64,000 nt of DNA from Deinococcus sp. AJ005 (GTDB lineage: Bacteria > Deinococcota > Deinococci > Deinococcales > Deinococcaceae), in the NCBI RefSeq assembly GCF_009017495.1, contig NZ_CP044990.1, forward strand, positions 2,983,001 through 3,047,000, given 5' to 3'. The notes beneath the pieces were generated by a model. It saw only the letters and a list, made by a program, of their open reading frames with translations, searched no databases and had not been told where the DNA came from. The translations under genes were made by a program, and so were the position numbers. Each line of letters opens with the position of its first letter. Positions within the stretch are counted from its first letter, which is position 1. Positions 18,662 to 27,442 of this stretch are shown here, in pieces.

Positions 18662-19222
18662 GTGAGTATTCTGCCCGACTGGCGTATCCGCGAACTGGCC
18701 CTCGCGGGCATGATCGACCCCTTCGAGGACCGTCTGGTCCGCACTGCCGAGAATCAGCAGGTGATCAGCTACGGCCTGAGCAGCTTTGGCTATGACCTGC
18801 GCTGCGCCGACGAGTGGAAGATCTTTACCAACGTCAACAGCGCCATCGTGGACCCCAAACATTTCGATGAGCGCAGTTTCGTGGACATCACGGCCAGCGA
18901 GATTATCATTCCGCCGAACTCGTTTGCGCTGGCCCGCAGCCTGGAATACCTGAAAATTCCCGATAACGTGATGGTGGTGGCGCTGGGAAAATCGACGTAT
19001 GCGCGTTGCGGGTTGGTCGCAAACGTAACTCCTCTGGAACCCGGCTGGGAGGGACACGTCACCCTCGAATTCTCCAACACCACGCCGCTGCCTGCCAAGA
19101 TGTACGCCTTCGAGGGCTGTGTTCAGCTTCTCTTCTTTGAAGGCGAACGCCCGGAAGTGACTTACGGGGACCGCAAGGGCAAGTACCAGGGCCAGCGGGG
19201 CGTGACGCTGCCCAAGCTTTGA
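18662..19222 (+). CDS. dcd: dCTP deaminase
   Basis: A 186-residue enzyme converting dCTP to dUTP, a step in dTTP supply. The catalytic region [12 protein letters not shown] and the C-terminal [20 protein letters not shown] with the nucleophilic-water Glu are typical. GTG 18662 ([13 protein letters not shown]) is preferred over ATG 18653 because TAGCAT (18649-18654) overlaps that ATG and ends 7 nt before the GTG, the standard leaderless spacing here. Confidence 0.93.
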   Translation: MSILPDWRIRELALAGMIDPFEDRLVRTAENQQVISYGLSSFGYDLRCADEWKIFTNVNSAIVDPKHFDERSFVDITASEIIIPPNSFALARSLEYLKIPDNVMVVALGKSTYARCGLVANVTPLEPGWEGHVTLEFSNTTPLPAKMYAFEGCVQLLFFEGERPEVTYGDRKGKYQGQRGVTLPKL

Positions 19223-19227
19223 GCGCC

Positions 19228-19728
19228 GTGAGCGTTCGCCCGCGCACCGATGCCGACTTTCCCGCGCTGGCAGAAGCCCTGCGCGGAACACACCACGCCG
19301 ATGCCTACCCCTCGGTGTGGCCTGCCGATCCCGCCGCATTCCTTGCGCCGCCACTGACGCTGGGGGCCTGGGTGGCCGAGGTCAGGGGTGTGCCTGTGGG
19401 TCAGGTGGTCCTGCGGGCCGCGCCGGAGCCGGTGCCGGAATGGATTGCGGCCACCGGGTTACCAGCGCGGAAAGTCGCCTTCCTCTCACGGCTGCTCGTC
19501 GCACCGGAATCTCAGGGACAGGGGCTGGCACGTCAACTCTTCCGCGCTGCCTGGGCAGAGGCGCGGCGGCTGAATCGGCGGGCCATCCTGGATGTTCAGG
19601 CCGACGCCCCTGCCCCCATTGCCCTGTACGACAGCGAGGGCTGGGCGCGGGTGGCCACCCTGCCCGCACCCTGGACCGGGGCCGATGGCCGTCATCCGCA
19701 GATTTATGTCTACGTCTCGCCCGCCTGA
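19228..19728 (+). CDS. GNAT family N-acetyltransferase
   Basis: A 166-residue acetyl-CoA-dependent transferase. The acetyl-CoA binding motif A is LSRLLVAPESQGQGLARQLF (about residues 88-107), with a Q/RxxGxG-type loop QGQGLA. Substrate unknown. GTG 19228 (MSVRPRTDADFP) is chosen over TTG 19219, which overlaps the dcd stop. Cotranscription with dcd is likely. Confidence 0.82.
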   Translation: MSVRPRTDADFPALAEALRGTHHADAYPSVWPADPAAFLAPPLTLGAWVAEVRGVPVGQVVLRAAPEPVPEWIAATGLPARKVAFLSRLLVAPESQGQGLARQLFRAAWAEARRLNRRAILDVQADAPAPIALYDSEGWARVATLPAPWTGADGRHPQIYVYVSPA

Positions 19729-19812
19729 GTTTGCTTGGTCCCGTCTTCATCTCTGAACGCGGCTTGAGACTTCTCTCTCCCCAGTGGGCCAATGAGCTGT
19801 CAGCCTTGCCCC

Positions 19813-20034
19813 ATGCCAGACAAAGACGATAAGAACAGCGGCCACACCAGCCTGCCCGAGCAGTACGAGCGCAGCAAGGATGAGGTCAAGGAGATCGAAG
19901 ACGGCCACAAGCCCTCTTTCAAGGGCAACAATGACCGTGAGGCGACTGCGGGCCGCAACACCGAACACGACAGCCTGAAGGAAAAGAAAGACGTGGAGGA
20001 AGCGCGTTCAGTGCCAGCCACCAAGCAGGGCTGA
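19813..20034 (+). CDS. Small highly charged hypothetical protein
   Basis: A 73-residue protein almost free of hydrophobic residues (MPDKDDKNSGHTSLPEQYER ... GNNDREATAGRNTEHDSLKE), predicted to be disordered. No family recognised. It is followed by a good terminator at 20067, which supports a real transcript. Its composition is like the hydrophilic proteins at 12667 and 26338. Confidence 0.65.
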   Translation: MPDKDDKNSGHTSLPEQYERSKDEVKEIEDGHKPSFKGNNDREATAGRNTEHDSLKEKKDVEEARSVPATKQG

Positions 20035-20066
20035 ACACAGCAGAAAGAGAACACAGCAAAACGAGC

Positions 20067-20099
20067 GGGGCCAGGAGGCGAGACTTCCTGGCCCCCTTG
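20067..20099 (+). terminator. Intrinsic terminator
   Basis: Arms GGGGCCAGGA (20067-20076) and TCCTGGCCCC (20086-20095) are perfectly complementary with a 9-nt loop; a short cctt tail follows. It lies 33 nt after the small charged protein gene. Confidence 0.75.
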
Positions 20100-20125
20100 C
20101 CGTGTCTGCGCCGCTACAGTGGGCC

Positions 20126-20518
20126 ATGTCCGAAACTGCTCATTCCAAAGCTGACCGCCCTGGCCCCGGCGTGCTGGCCCTGGCCGCCCTGTTCGCAGCC
20201 GCAGGTATCACGCATTTTGTTGCGCCACAGTTTTTTGACCGGATCGTGCCGCCGGGCCTGCCCATGTCGGCGCGCACGGCCACGCTGATCAGCGGCGCGG
20301 CAGAGTTGGCAGGCGGGCTGGGGCTGCTGCACCCCGCCACCCGGCCCGCCGCCCGCCTGGGCCTGCTGGCCCTGCTGCTGGCAGTCTTCCCCGCCAACAT
20401 CTACATGGCGCAGGAACCGCAGAAATTCGGCGTTCCCGCGTGGGTGGCCTGGGGCAGATTGCCGCTCCAGCCGCTGCTGATGTGGCTGGTCTGGCGGGCG
20501 GGGCGCAGAGGGGACTGA
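20126..20518 (+). CDS. DoxX-like family membrane protein
   Basis: A 130-residue protein with four predicted membrane segments (about 14-30, 50-68, 75-93, 103-122) and the family landmarks GITHFVAPQFFDRIVPP and GAAELAGGLGLL of the DoxX/DoxD-like group. Function is uncertain; relatives have been linked to redox or quinone-related roles. TACAGT (20115-20120) ends 5 nt before ATG 20126, so the start is leaderless. Confidence 0.78.
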   Translation: MSETAHSKADRPGPGVLALAALFAAAGITHFVAPQFFDRIVPPGLPMSARTATLISGAAELAGGLGLLHPATRPAARLGLLALLLAVFPANIYMAQEPQKFGVPAWVAWGRLPLQPLLMWLVWRAGRRGD

Positions 20519-20619
20519 TCTCTCTACCGACCAGGACACGTATACTCCGCAGGTAAACAAATTCTAAAGGAGCGGTTCTGGCACGAGTCGCAAGGCAGAC
20601 CGTTCAAAGAGAGGTAGGG

Positions 20620-21282
20620 ATGCCAGCACTGCTGGGACTTGCACGCGCAATAGACCGTTTTTCATCCTGGCTGGGCATCCTGATCGGCGGAGTGACGCTG
20701 CTGATGATCGGCGTCGGCCTCTTCAACGTGTTCGGGCGTTTCGCGGACCGGTATCTGGGCACCGCGTTTTCCAGCAATTCCCTGCTGGAACTCCAGTGGT
20801 ACCTGTTCAGCGTGATCTTTCTGCTGGGCGGCGCATACGTGCTGAGCCTGGACGAGCATGTGCGGGTGGACGTGCTGTACGGGCGGCTGGCCCCCAAACG
20901 CCGGGCGCTGATCAATCTGCTGGGCACGCTGCTGTTTCTGCTGCCGTTCTGCGTGATCGTGCTGTGGGTGGCGATTCCGTGGTTCCAGCTCAGTTACGGC
21001 ATTCAGGAAACCAGCTCCGATCCGGGTGGGCTGCTGCGCTGGCCGATCAAGCTGCTGCTGCCCATCGGCTTCGTATTCCTGTTCATTCAGGGCGTCAGCG
21101 AGGCCATTAAGGCGGCAGGCGCGCTGACTGGCCACTACGAGTACCGCACCCAGGACGAGCTGGACGAGCTGGCGGCCCTGGCTGCCGACGTACAACTGGA
21201 CCGCGCTGGGCTGGACGGGTTGCTGGTGGGCCTCCCCGACGAGGCCGAGAAACAGATGAATGAAAACCAGAGGAAAAAATAG
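20620..21282 (+). CDS. TRAP transporter small permease subunit (DctQ)
   Basis: A 220-residue protein with four membrane helices (about 18-40, 62-80, 102-124, 145-165), including the family pattern ELQWYLFSVIFLLGGAYVLSLDEHVRVDV. It forms the small membrane subunit of a tripartite ATP-independent transporter driven by an ion gradient. The stop overlaps the large-subunit start (TAGTG). SD-like GAGG precedes ATG. Confidence 0.92.
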   Translation: MPALLGLARAIDRFSSWLGILIGGVTLLMIGVGLFNVFGRFADRYLGTAFSSNSLLELQWYLFSVIFLLGGAYVLSLDEHVRVDVLYGRLAPKRRALINLLGTLLFLLPFCVIVLWVAIPWFQLSYGIQETSSDPGGLLRWPIKLLLPIGFVFLFIQGVSEAIKAAGALTGHYEYRTQDELDELAALAADVQLDRAGLDGLLVGLPDEAEKQMNENQRKK

Positions 21283-22604
21283 TGGACGCCATCGGCCTGT
21301 GGATGTTTTTCGGGGCGTTCATTCTCATTTTCAGCGGTTTCCCAGTGGCCTTCTCGCTGGCCGGAACCGCCATTATTTTTGGGTTGATCGGGCTGGGGAC
21401 CGGCCACTTCGACGCGCTGCTGCTGCGCGCCATTCCAGACCGCATCTTCGGCACCATGAGCAACTTCACCCTGCTGGCGATTCCGTATTTCGTGTTTATG
21501 GGCGGCATTCTGGGCAAGAGCGGGCTGGCCGAGGACCTGCTGCGAACGGCGGGCCTGCTGTTCGGGCGGCTGCGCGGCGGCATTGCGGTGGCCGTGGTGC
21601 TGGTGGGCCTGCTGCTGGCCGCCACGACGGGGGTGGTGGCCGCCACGGTGGTCACGATGGGTCTGATCAGCCTGCCGATCATGCTGCGCTACGGCTACGA
21701 CAAGGGGCTGGCCAGCGGCGTGATCGCGGCGTCGGGCACGCTGGGGCAGGTGATTCCGCCCAGCGTGGTGCTGGTGGTGCTGGGAAGCGAACTGGGCGTG
21801 TCGGTAGGCGATCTGTTCCTGGGTTCGCTGGTGCCGGGGCTGATGCTGGCGGCGCTGTACATCGTGTACGTGATCGTGCGTTCGGCCATGAATCCCAAGC
21901 TGGCCCCGGCCATGCCCGCCGCCGAGCTGAACATCAAGCCCGCCGCGATGGCGCTGCAAGTGCTGCGGGCCATGATCCCGCCGCTGCTGCTGATCTTCGC
22001 GGTGCTAGGGTCCATCTTCTTCGGCCTTGCAACAGCCACCGAAGCCGGGGCCGTCGGGGCGCTGGGCGCGGTGCTGCTGGCCCTCGCCAACCGCAAGATG
22101 ACGCGCGCGGCGTTGTGGGAAGTGACCCTCTCCACCGCCCGCCTGACCACCTTCGTCATCTTCATCCTGATCGGCTCCACGTCGTTCTCGCTGGTGTTCC
22201 GGGCGCTGGACGGCGATCTGTACATGCAGAATATCCTGGCCAACCTGCCAGGCGGGGTGCTGGGCTTCCTGATCGTGACCAATCTGGCCATCTTCATCCT
22301 GGGCTTCTTTCTGGATTTCTTTGAAATCGCCTTTATCCTGCTGCCGATCTTCGCGCCCGTTGCCCGTGATCTGGGCGTGGACATGATCTGGTACGGCATC
22401 CTGCTGGGGATCAACCTCCAGACCAGTTTCCTGACGCCGCCGTTTGGGTTCTCGCTGTTCTACCTGCGCGGTATCGCGGGCAAATATCTGGCCACCACCG
22501 ACATTTACCGGGGGGTGGTGCCGTTCATCTTCATCCAGATTTTCGTACTGGTGCTGTGCGTGGCCTTCCCCGGCCTGACCGGACTGCGGGCAGCGGGGCC
22601 GTGA
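21282..22604 (+). CDS. TRAP transporter large permease subunit (DctM)
   Basis: A 440-residue protein with about 12 membrane helices and the family motifs GSTGVVAATVVTMG-like region and ASGTLGQVIPPSVVLVVLG. It is the ion-coupled substrate channel paired with DctQ. It starts at GTG 21282 overlapping the DctQ stop. A strong terminator follows at 22614. The substrate is probably an organic anion, judging from the cognate binding protein at 22728. Confidence 0.93.
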   Translation: MDAIGLWMFFGAFILIFSGFPVAFSLAGTAIIFGLIGLGTGHFDALLLRAIPDRIFGTMSNFTLLAIPYFVFMGGILGKSGLAEDLLRTAGLLFGRLRGGIAVAVVLVGLLLAATTGVVAATVVTMGLISLPIMLRYGYDKGLASGVIAASGTLGQVIPPSVVLVVLGSELGVSVGDLFLGSLVPGLMLAALYIVYVIVRSAMNPKLAPAMPAAELNIKPAAMALQVLRAMIPPLLLIFAVLGSIFFGLATATEAGAVGALGAVLLALANRKMTRAALWEVTLSTARLTTFVIFILIGSTSFSLVFRALDGDLYMQNILANLPGGVLGFLIVTNLAIFILGFFLDFFEIAFILLPIFAPVARDLGVDMIWYGILLGINLQTSFLTPPFGFSLFYLRGIAGKYLATTDIYRGVVPFIFIQIFVLVLCVAFPGLTGLRAAGP

Positions 22605-22613
22605 AAAAATGGC

Positions 22614-22646
22614 AGAGGTGGAGCGCACAAAAGGCTCCACCTCTTT
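22614..22646 (+). terminator. Terminator of the TRAP permease operon
   Basis: Arms AGAGGTGGAGC (22614-22624) and GCTCCACCTCT (22634-22644) are perfectly complementary with a 9-nt loop, followed by tt. It begins 10 nt after the DctM stop. Confidence 0.85.
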
Positions 22647-22676
22647 CCCAGATTGCCTCGCTTCCAGATTGCTATA

Positions 22677-22715
22677 GAACAGAGGCCCGCACAAATTCAG
22701 TGCGGGCCTCTGTTC
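22677..22715. terminator. Terminator of the DctP gene (bidirectional)
   Basis: Perfect 16-bp arms GAACAGAGGCCCGCAC (22677-22692) and GTGCGGGCCTCTGTTC (22700-22715) with a 7-nt loop lie between convergent dctM and the substrate-binding protein gene. Confidence 0.8.
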
Positions 22716-22727
22716 TGTTGAGGGGCT

Positions 22728-23804
22728 TTAGCTGGTGAAGTCAATCATGGGGCGGTCATTGACCTGATGCCAGGCGCGCACATCGCGGCGGAAGGCGTTC
22801 CAGGGCGTGTACACCTTCTTGTAATCGGCATTCTTGGCCGAGTTCTCGGCGTGCAGTTCCTGGGTGGCCTTGTTGCCCGCCTTGAGGATGTCGCTGGAGT
22901 AACGGCGGATCAGGGTGCCGCCCTTCTTGAGGCGTTGCAGCGCAGCCTGGTTCTTGGCGTCGTAGTCGGCGGCGACGGCCAGGTTGGCCTCGGCACAGGC
23001 ACTCGCCAGAATTTCCTTGTACGCCTTGGGCAGCGCGGCGTAGGCTTTCTTCCCCACCATCAGATCAAAGGCCGCGCTGGGTTCCCACCAGCCGGGAGCG
23101 TAGTAGAACTTGGCAGCTTTTTGCAGCCCCAGTTTCTCGTCGTCGTATGGCCCGACCCACTCGGCGGCGTCAATCGCGCCACGGTCCAGCGCCAGATAGA
23201 TCTCGCCGCCGGGCAGCACCTGCACGTTCACGCCCAGCTTGGCCATGACCTGCCCGCCGATGCCGGGAATGCGCATCTTGAGGCCCTTGAAGTCCGCCGC
23301 TGTCTTGACTTCCTTCTTGAACCAGCCACCCATCTGCGCGGTGGTGTTGCCCGCCGGAAACTGGATGATCCCGAAGTCGTCATAGACGGCGCGCATCAGC
23401 TCCAGGCCGCCCGCGCTGTAAATCCAGGCGTTCTGCTCGGAGGCGGTCAGGCCGAAGGGAACGCCAGTGGCAAAACCCAGGGTGGGGTTCTTGCCCACGT
23501 AGTAGTACCCGGCGCTGTGGCCGCATTCCACGGTGCCCTGCTGCACGGCGTCCAGCACCTGCAAACCGGGGACCAGTTCGCCCGCCTCGTAGGCCCGGAT
23601 GGTGAACTTGCCGTCGGTCATGGCGCTCACACGGTCCGCGATCATCTGCGCGCCGCCGAACAGAACGTCCAGGCTCTTGGGCCAGCTCGTGGCGCATTTC
23701 CAGCGCACGTTGCCGGTCTGGGCGAAGCTGTGGGGCGAGAAAACGGTGCTGGCCGCAGCGGTGGCGGCAGCTCCTTTCAAGAACTTACGGCGGTCAATTC
23801 CCAT
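22728..23804 (-). CDS. TRAP transporter substrate-binding protein (DctP family)
   Basis: A 358-residue periplasmic solute receptor. It has a twin-arginine signal (MGIDRRKFLKG followed by an Ala-rich core and SFA-Q), implying export in folded form. The body carries the family pattern KGLKMRIPGIGGQVMAKLGVNVQVLPGGEIYLAL, and resembles the group assigned to mannitol/chloroaromatic acids (COG4663), so an organic acid ligand is likely. It is unusually placed: convergent with its permease genes rather than cotranscribed, with terminators between them. Confidence 0.9.
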   Translation of the reverse strand: MGIDRRKFLKGAAATAAASTVFSPHSFAQTGNVRWKCATSWPKSLDVLFGGAQMIADRVSAMTDGKFTIRAYEAGELVPGLQVLDAVQQGTVECGHSAGYYYVGKNPTLGFATGVPFGLTASEQNAWIYSAGGLELMRAVYDDFGIIQFPAGNTTAQMGGWFKKEVKTAADFKGLKMRIPGIGGQVMAKLGVNVQVLPGGEIYLALDRGAIDAAEWVGPYDDEKLGLQKAAKFYYAPGWWEPSAAFDLMVGKKAYAALPKAYKEILASACAEANLAVAADYDAKNQAALQRLKKGGTLIRRYSSDILKAGNKATQELHAENSAKNADYKKVYTPWNAFRRDVRAWHQVNDRPMIDFTS

Positions 23805-23923
23805 GAATACCCTCCTGTGAACGCCCCTGAACCTTATGGCACACGACGTTTTTTCTGGTTGAAGATGGCGGCAGTATAACGGGCAATCCCGATCTGCACT
23901 TCATACAGAGGATCAGCCCGGTC

Positions 23924-24361
23924 TCAACCGATGGTCAAGGCTTCCAGCGCCGCCCGTAGAACCGGGGGCAGGTCCACCGGACGCCGCGAGGCCCGGTCCA
24001 CGTAGACATGCACGAAATGACCCTGTGCGGCAGCTTCTTCTGCCCCTTCTTGAAACACTGCCAGCTCGTAGCGCACGCTGCTGCGGCCCAGTTTTGCCAC
24101 CCGCACACCCACACTCAGCGGTTCAGGAAAAGAGACAGGCGCGAAGAAGGCGCAGCCTGTCTCTACCACCAGACCGATCACCTCTCCCCCACGGATGTCC
24201 AGCGCGCCCTGGGCGGCCAGATAAGCGTTGACCGCCGTATCAAAGTAGGCGTAGTAGGTCACGTTGTTGACATGGCCATACACGTCGTTGTCGGCCCAGC
24301 GGGTCTGGATCGGGTGATGGTACGGATAGGCGGCGCGGGGCTGAGGCGTGGGACGGGTCAT
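23924..24361 (-). CDS. Acyl-CoA thioesterase (hot-dog fold, YbgC/4HBT type)
   Basis: A 145-residue hot-dog thioesterase with the catalytic-Asp motif [21 protein letters not shown] (about residues 21-41). It should hydrolyse acyl-CoA. Its start lies only 35 bp from the divergent thiolase start. TTTACT (24370-24375, minus strand) ends 8 nt before ATG and is the likely -10. Confidence 0.88.
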   Translation of the reverse strand: MTRPTPQPRAAYPYHHPIQTRWADNDVYGHVNNVTYYAYFDTAVNAYLAAQGALDIRGGEVIGLVVETGCAFFAPVSFPEPLSVGVRVAKLGRSSVRYELAVFQEGAEEAAAQGHFVHVYVDRASRRPVDLPPVLRAALEALTIG

Positions 24362-24396
24362 AGAGCCAGAGTAAAGCCGCCCGCTAGACTTGGGCC
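24362..24396. promoter_or_regulatory. Overlapping divergent promoters, 35 bp
   Basis: Only 35 bp separate the two start codons. The plus-strand -10 TAGACT (24385-24390) ends 6 nt before the thiolase ATG; the minus-strand -10 TTTACT (24370-24375) ends 8 nt before the thioesterase ATG. Any -35 for each must lie inside or beyond the other gene's -10, so the two polymerases must compete for the site. Confidence 0.6.
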
Positions 24397-25593
24397 ATGA
24401 CTCAAAACGCAGCTCAGAACAACCCGAAAATCGTGATCGTGGCGGCGCGGCGCACGCCGATTGGCAGCTTCATGGGCGGATTGAAGGACGTATCCGCCGC
24501 TGAACTGGGCGTGGCGGCGGCGCGGGCGGTGGCCGAAGGGCTGCCCGGCGACGATATTGCCGACGTGATCGTGGGCAACGTGCTTCAGGCCGGGAATGGC
24601 ATGAACGTGGCCCGGCAGGTGGCGCTGGGCACTGGGCTGGCGGACCATGTGCCGGGATTGACGGTCAACCGCGTGTGCGGCAGCGGCTTGCAGTCGGTGA
24701 TCAGCGCCGCACAGGGGTTGAAATCTGGCGATGGCAGACTGTATCTGGCGGGCGGCACCGAGTCCATGAGCCGCGCCCCATACCTGCTGCCGCGCGCCCG
24801 CGAGGGCTACCGTCTGGGCCACGCAACGGCACTGGACAGCATCCTCAGCGAAGGGCTGACCGACGTGTTCAACGATTACCATATGGGCATCACGGCAGAA
24901 AATATTGCCGCCCAGTGGGGCATTACACGCGAAGAACAGGACGCCTTCGCGCTGGAAAGCCAGAACCGCGCCGCTGCCGCGCTGGCTGGCGGACACTTTG
25001 CCGACGAACTGGTGGCGATAGAAGTGCCCGGCAAGAAAGGCCCCACCACCTTTGACACCGACGAGTACCCGCGCGCCACCTCTGCCGAAGCCCTGGCGAA
25101 ATTGCGCCCGGCCTTCAAGAAAGACGGCACCGTGACGGCGGGCAACGCCAGCGGCCTGAACGATGGGGCAGCCATGCTGGCCGTGACCACCGAGGACTAC
25201 GCCAGAGCCAATGGCCTGAGCATTCTGGCCGAGATCAGCGGTTACGCGGCGATTGGCGTGGACCCCAAAGTCATGGGCATCGGCCCAGCAAAAGCCGTTC
25301 CTATCGCGCTGGAGCGGGCCGGGCTAACCCTGGCTGACGTGGATCTACTGGAGCTGAACGAGGCGTTCGCCGCCCAGTCGCTGGCCGTGCTGCGCGATCT
25401 GGGGGCGGACCCGGCAAAGGTGAACATCACCGGGGGCGCGATTGCGCTGGGCCACCCCATCGGCGCAAGTGGGGCGCGGGTGCTGGTCACGCTGATTCAC
25501 GCGCTGCGGCGCACCGAGAAGGAAATCGGAGTGGCCAGCCTGTGCATCGGCGGCGGCATGGGCATCGCTGTGGTGATCCGGGCCAGGAACTGA
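24397..25593 (+). CDS. Acetyl-CoA C-acetyltransferase (thiolase)
   Basis: A 398-residue thiolase. The nucleophilic Cys is in [12 protein letters not shown] (about residue 93); the C-terminal [18 protein letters not shown] (His about 354) and [12 protein letters not shown] (Cys about 384) complete the site. It condenses or cleaves acetyl-CoA/acetoacetyl-CoA in the cytoplasm; full beta-oxidation use is also possible. Leaderless start. The next gene begins one base after its stop. Confidence 0.95.
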   Translation: MTQNAAQNNPKIVIVAARRTPIGSFMGGLKDVSAAELGVAAARAVAEGLPGDDIADVIVGNVLQAGNGMNVARQVALGTGLADHVPGLTVNRVCGSGLQSVISAAQGLKSGDGRLYLAGGTESMSRAPYLLPRAREGYRLGHATALDSILSEGLTDVFNDYHMGITAENIAAQWGITREEQDAFALESQNRAAAALAGGHFADELVAIEVPGKKGPTTFDTDEYPRATSAEALAKLRPAFKKDGTVTAGNASGLNDGAAMLAVTTEDYARANGLSILAEISGYAAIGVDPKVMGIGPAKAVPIALERAGLTLADVDLLELNEAFAAQSLAVLRDLGADPAKVNITGGAIALGHPIGASGARVLVTLIHALRRTEKEIGVASLCIGGGMGIAVVIRARN

Positions 25594-25594
25594 C

Positions 25595-26260
25595 GTGACC
25601 ACCGAAGCCGAGAAGGAACTGTTCCTGGCGATCCGCGCCAACGACGCCGGAGCTGTGCGCGAGTTGGTGGGCGAGGACCGCGCACTGCTGACAGCACTCA
25701 GCCCGATGGGCGTGTCCCCGGTGCTGTTCGCCGCCTATTACCGACATCCCGAGATGGCCCGCGTGCTGGTGCAGGAGGGCGCGGCGCTGGATATTTTTGA
25801 GGCAGCGGCAATTGGGGAAACAGCGCATGTGCGCGAGTTGCTGGACGCCGATTCCGCGCTGCTCAATAACGTCAACTCAGACGGCTTTTCCCCGCTGGGC
25901 CTGTCTGCTTTCTTCGGTCAGGAGGAGGTGGCGGCGCTGCTCCTTTCGCTTGGGGCAGACGCGAATACGGTCAGCCAGAATGCCATGCAAGTTGGGCCGC
26001 TGCATTCGGCGGTGACGGGGAACCACACCAACCTCGTTCGGAAGTTGCTGGAAGCTGGGGCGGATGTGAATGCCGTCCAGAATAGCGGTTTTACCCCGCT
26101 GATGGGCGCGGCACAGAACGGCAACGCCGAACTAGTCAGGCTGCTGCTCTCGCACGGGGCGGGAACCGGGGCCGTGAATGAGGACGGATTCAGCGCCGCC
26201 GATCTGGCGCAGGAGGAGGGCCACGGCGAGGTGCTGATCCTGCTGGCGGGGCCGCCCTGA
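25595..26260 (+). CDS. Ankyrin-repeat protein
   Basis: A 221-residue protein made of about six ankyrin repeats, for example DGFSPLGLSAFFGQEEVAAL, GPLHSAVTGNHTNLVRKLLE and GFTPLMGAAQNGNAELVRLL. It has no signal peptide, so it is a cytoplasmic binding scaffold of unknown partner. It starts at GTG one base after the thiolase stop, so it is cotranscribed with it. Confidence 0.88.
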   Translation: MTTEAEKELFLAIRANDAGAVRELVGEDRALLTALSPMGVSPVLFAAYYRHPEMARVLVQEGAALDIFEAAAIGETAHVRELLDADSALLNNVNSDGFSPLGLSAFFGQEEVAALLLSLGADANTVSQNAMQVGPLHSAVTGNHTNLVRKLLEAGADVNAVQNSGFTPLMGAAQNGNAELVRLLLSHGAGTGAVNEDGFSAADLAQEEGHGEVLILLAGPP

Positions 26261-26337
26261 ACAGGCGTTCATAGACCCTCAAGAAACTGGGAAGGCGGGC
26301 CGTATCCGCCTCAGCCTGCCACGGCACACACTGAGAT

Positions 26338-26865
26338 ATGAGTGACGAGCGCAGAACAGACGTTCCCAACCCCAACGTGATCGGCCCCGAAACCGATGGG
26401 AAAACGGGCGCAGTGACAGGGTTCAGCACGCCGGACCCCAAGGACCACCACACGGTTGTTTACACCACCACACCTGGGGATGACCGGGTGGGCAGCGCGG
26501 ACCACGGCGAGAATGCGCCGCCAGCAATGGAGTCCGCACACGAGACCACCGGCAAATATGACCATCTGGCCACGCGGGACGTAGAAGCGATGGAACACAC
26601 GCCCGAAGCCCCCGAATTTGCCGGGGCGCAGACGGTGGCGGGCCTGGGCGGCGAGGCGCTGGATGAGGTCATTCCCACGGCGGGCCTGGGCGTGAATCCG
26701 GCGGCGGCGCTGAGCCGTGGCCCCGTGGTGGGCCGCGCCGACCAGAACCCCGGCTACACGCCCCCCAGCGAGAAGGTCGTGCCGCACGTCCGCGAGCAGC
26801 CCGGCGATCTGCTGCCCGGTCAATCCGAGGAACTGGAAGACGAGATCAGCGGTAACCAGCGCTGA
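26338..26865 (+). CDS. Hypothetical hydrophilic protein
   Basis: A 175-residue acidic protein rich in Pro, Gly, Thr, Asp and Glu, without hydrophobic core, signal or recognisable domain (MSDERRTDVPNPNVIGPETD ... QPGDLLPGQSEELEDE). No SD is visible upstream of ATG 26338. Codon bias matches the neighbours. It is the largest of three hydrophilic, probably disordered proteins in the window. Confidence 0.65.
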   Translation: MSDERRTDVPNPNVIGPETDGKTGAVTGFSTPDPKDHHTVVYTTTPGDDRVGSADHGENAPPAMESAHETTGKYDHLATRDVEAMEHTPEAPEFAGAQTVAGLGGEALDEVIPTAGLGVNPAAALSRGPVVGRADQNPGYTPPSEKVVPHVREQPGDLLPGQSEELEDEISGNQR

Positions 26866-26883
26866 CCTGCCTGTCCTGAACTG

Positions 26884-26941
26884 ACTGCCCAACTGAAGAG
26901 GCCGCACGGAGCTGATCCGGCGGCCTTTTCAGTTGGGCAGT
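26884..26941. terminator. Very long terminator hairpin between convergent genes
   Basis: Arms ACTGCCCAACTGAAGAGGCC (from 26884) and GGCCTTTTCAGTTGGGCAGT (to 26941), each continued by two more bases, give a 22-bp stem with one G-T pair, and the loop itself can form CGGA/TCCG. It sits between the hydrophilic protein gene and the Rieske gene and can terminate both. Confidence 0.8.
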
Positions 26942-26942
26942 T

Positions 26943-27269
26943 CTAGAGAGGGGAAACGTACACCACGCCGTCCTCGACTTCAGTTCTGAACAGCCTGACA
27001 GGCTTTACGGCGGGCAGCGATTTGGCCTTGCCCGTCGCCAGCTCGAACTTCGCGCCGTGTTTCTGGCAGGTGATCCGGCCCATCTGGACCTCGCCGCCCA
27101 GCAGGGGGTAATCCTGGTGGGTGCAGTTGTTTCGCAGGGCATAGAACACGCCCTCGTAATTCACCACCAGCACGCTGATGCCGTCCATGTCCACGGCGGT
27201 CTGGTGGCCTTCGGGCATCTCGGCTTCTGGACCCACCCGGACCCGCTCACTGCTCGTCGCTGCGCTCAT
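26943..27269 (-). CDS. Rieske [2Fe-2S] ferredoxin-like protein
   Basis: A 108-residue Rieske protein. The cluster ligands are [11 protein letters not shown] (Cys/His, about residues 47-49) and CQKHGAKF (Cys/His, about 68-71). It has no signal peptide, so it is a soluble electron carrier, like the ferredoxins of dioxygenases or the NirD-type subunits. Its redox partner is unknown; the nitrate locus begins next door but in a separate transcript. Confidence 0.9.
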   Translation of the reverse strand: MSAATSSERVRVGPEAEMPEGHQTAVDMDGISVLVVNYEGVFYALRNNCTHQDYPLLGGEVQMGRITCQKHGAKFELATGKAKSLPAVKPVRLFRTEVEDGVVYVSPL

Positions 27270-27385
27270 TGCTGCGAGTCTAGAGCAGTTCCAGCAGTGG
27301 GCGGCTGGACGCCACCAGAGGGCAGGCCACTCAGCGCATCCGTGTGTTCCGTAGCAGGGCGGCGCGGCCCTTTCTGACCATTGAT

Positions 27386-27429
27386 TGAAAAAGGGTCTGG
27401 TGGGTCTTGCGTGCCCCCGCAGACCCTTT
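27386..27429 (-). terminator. Terminator downstream of the nasA remnant
   Basis: Arms AAAGGGTCT (27390-27398) and AGACCCTTT (27421-27429), followed on the minus strand by TTTTTC. It would end a transcript coming from the nitrate-reductase pseudogene. Confidence 0.7.
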
Positions 27430-27442
27430 GACCCCTAGCACT

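Noticed and set aside
22767..23879. 370-codon plus-strand frame opposite the DctP gene
   Set aside because: The minus strand encodes a Tat signal and a complete TRAP receptor. The plus frame has no start signal and an implausible composition.
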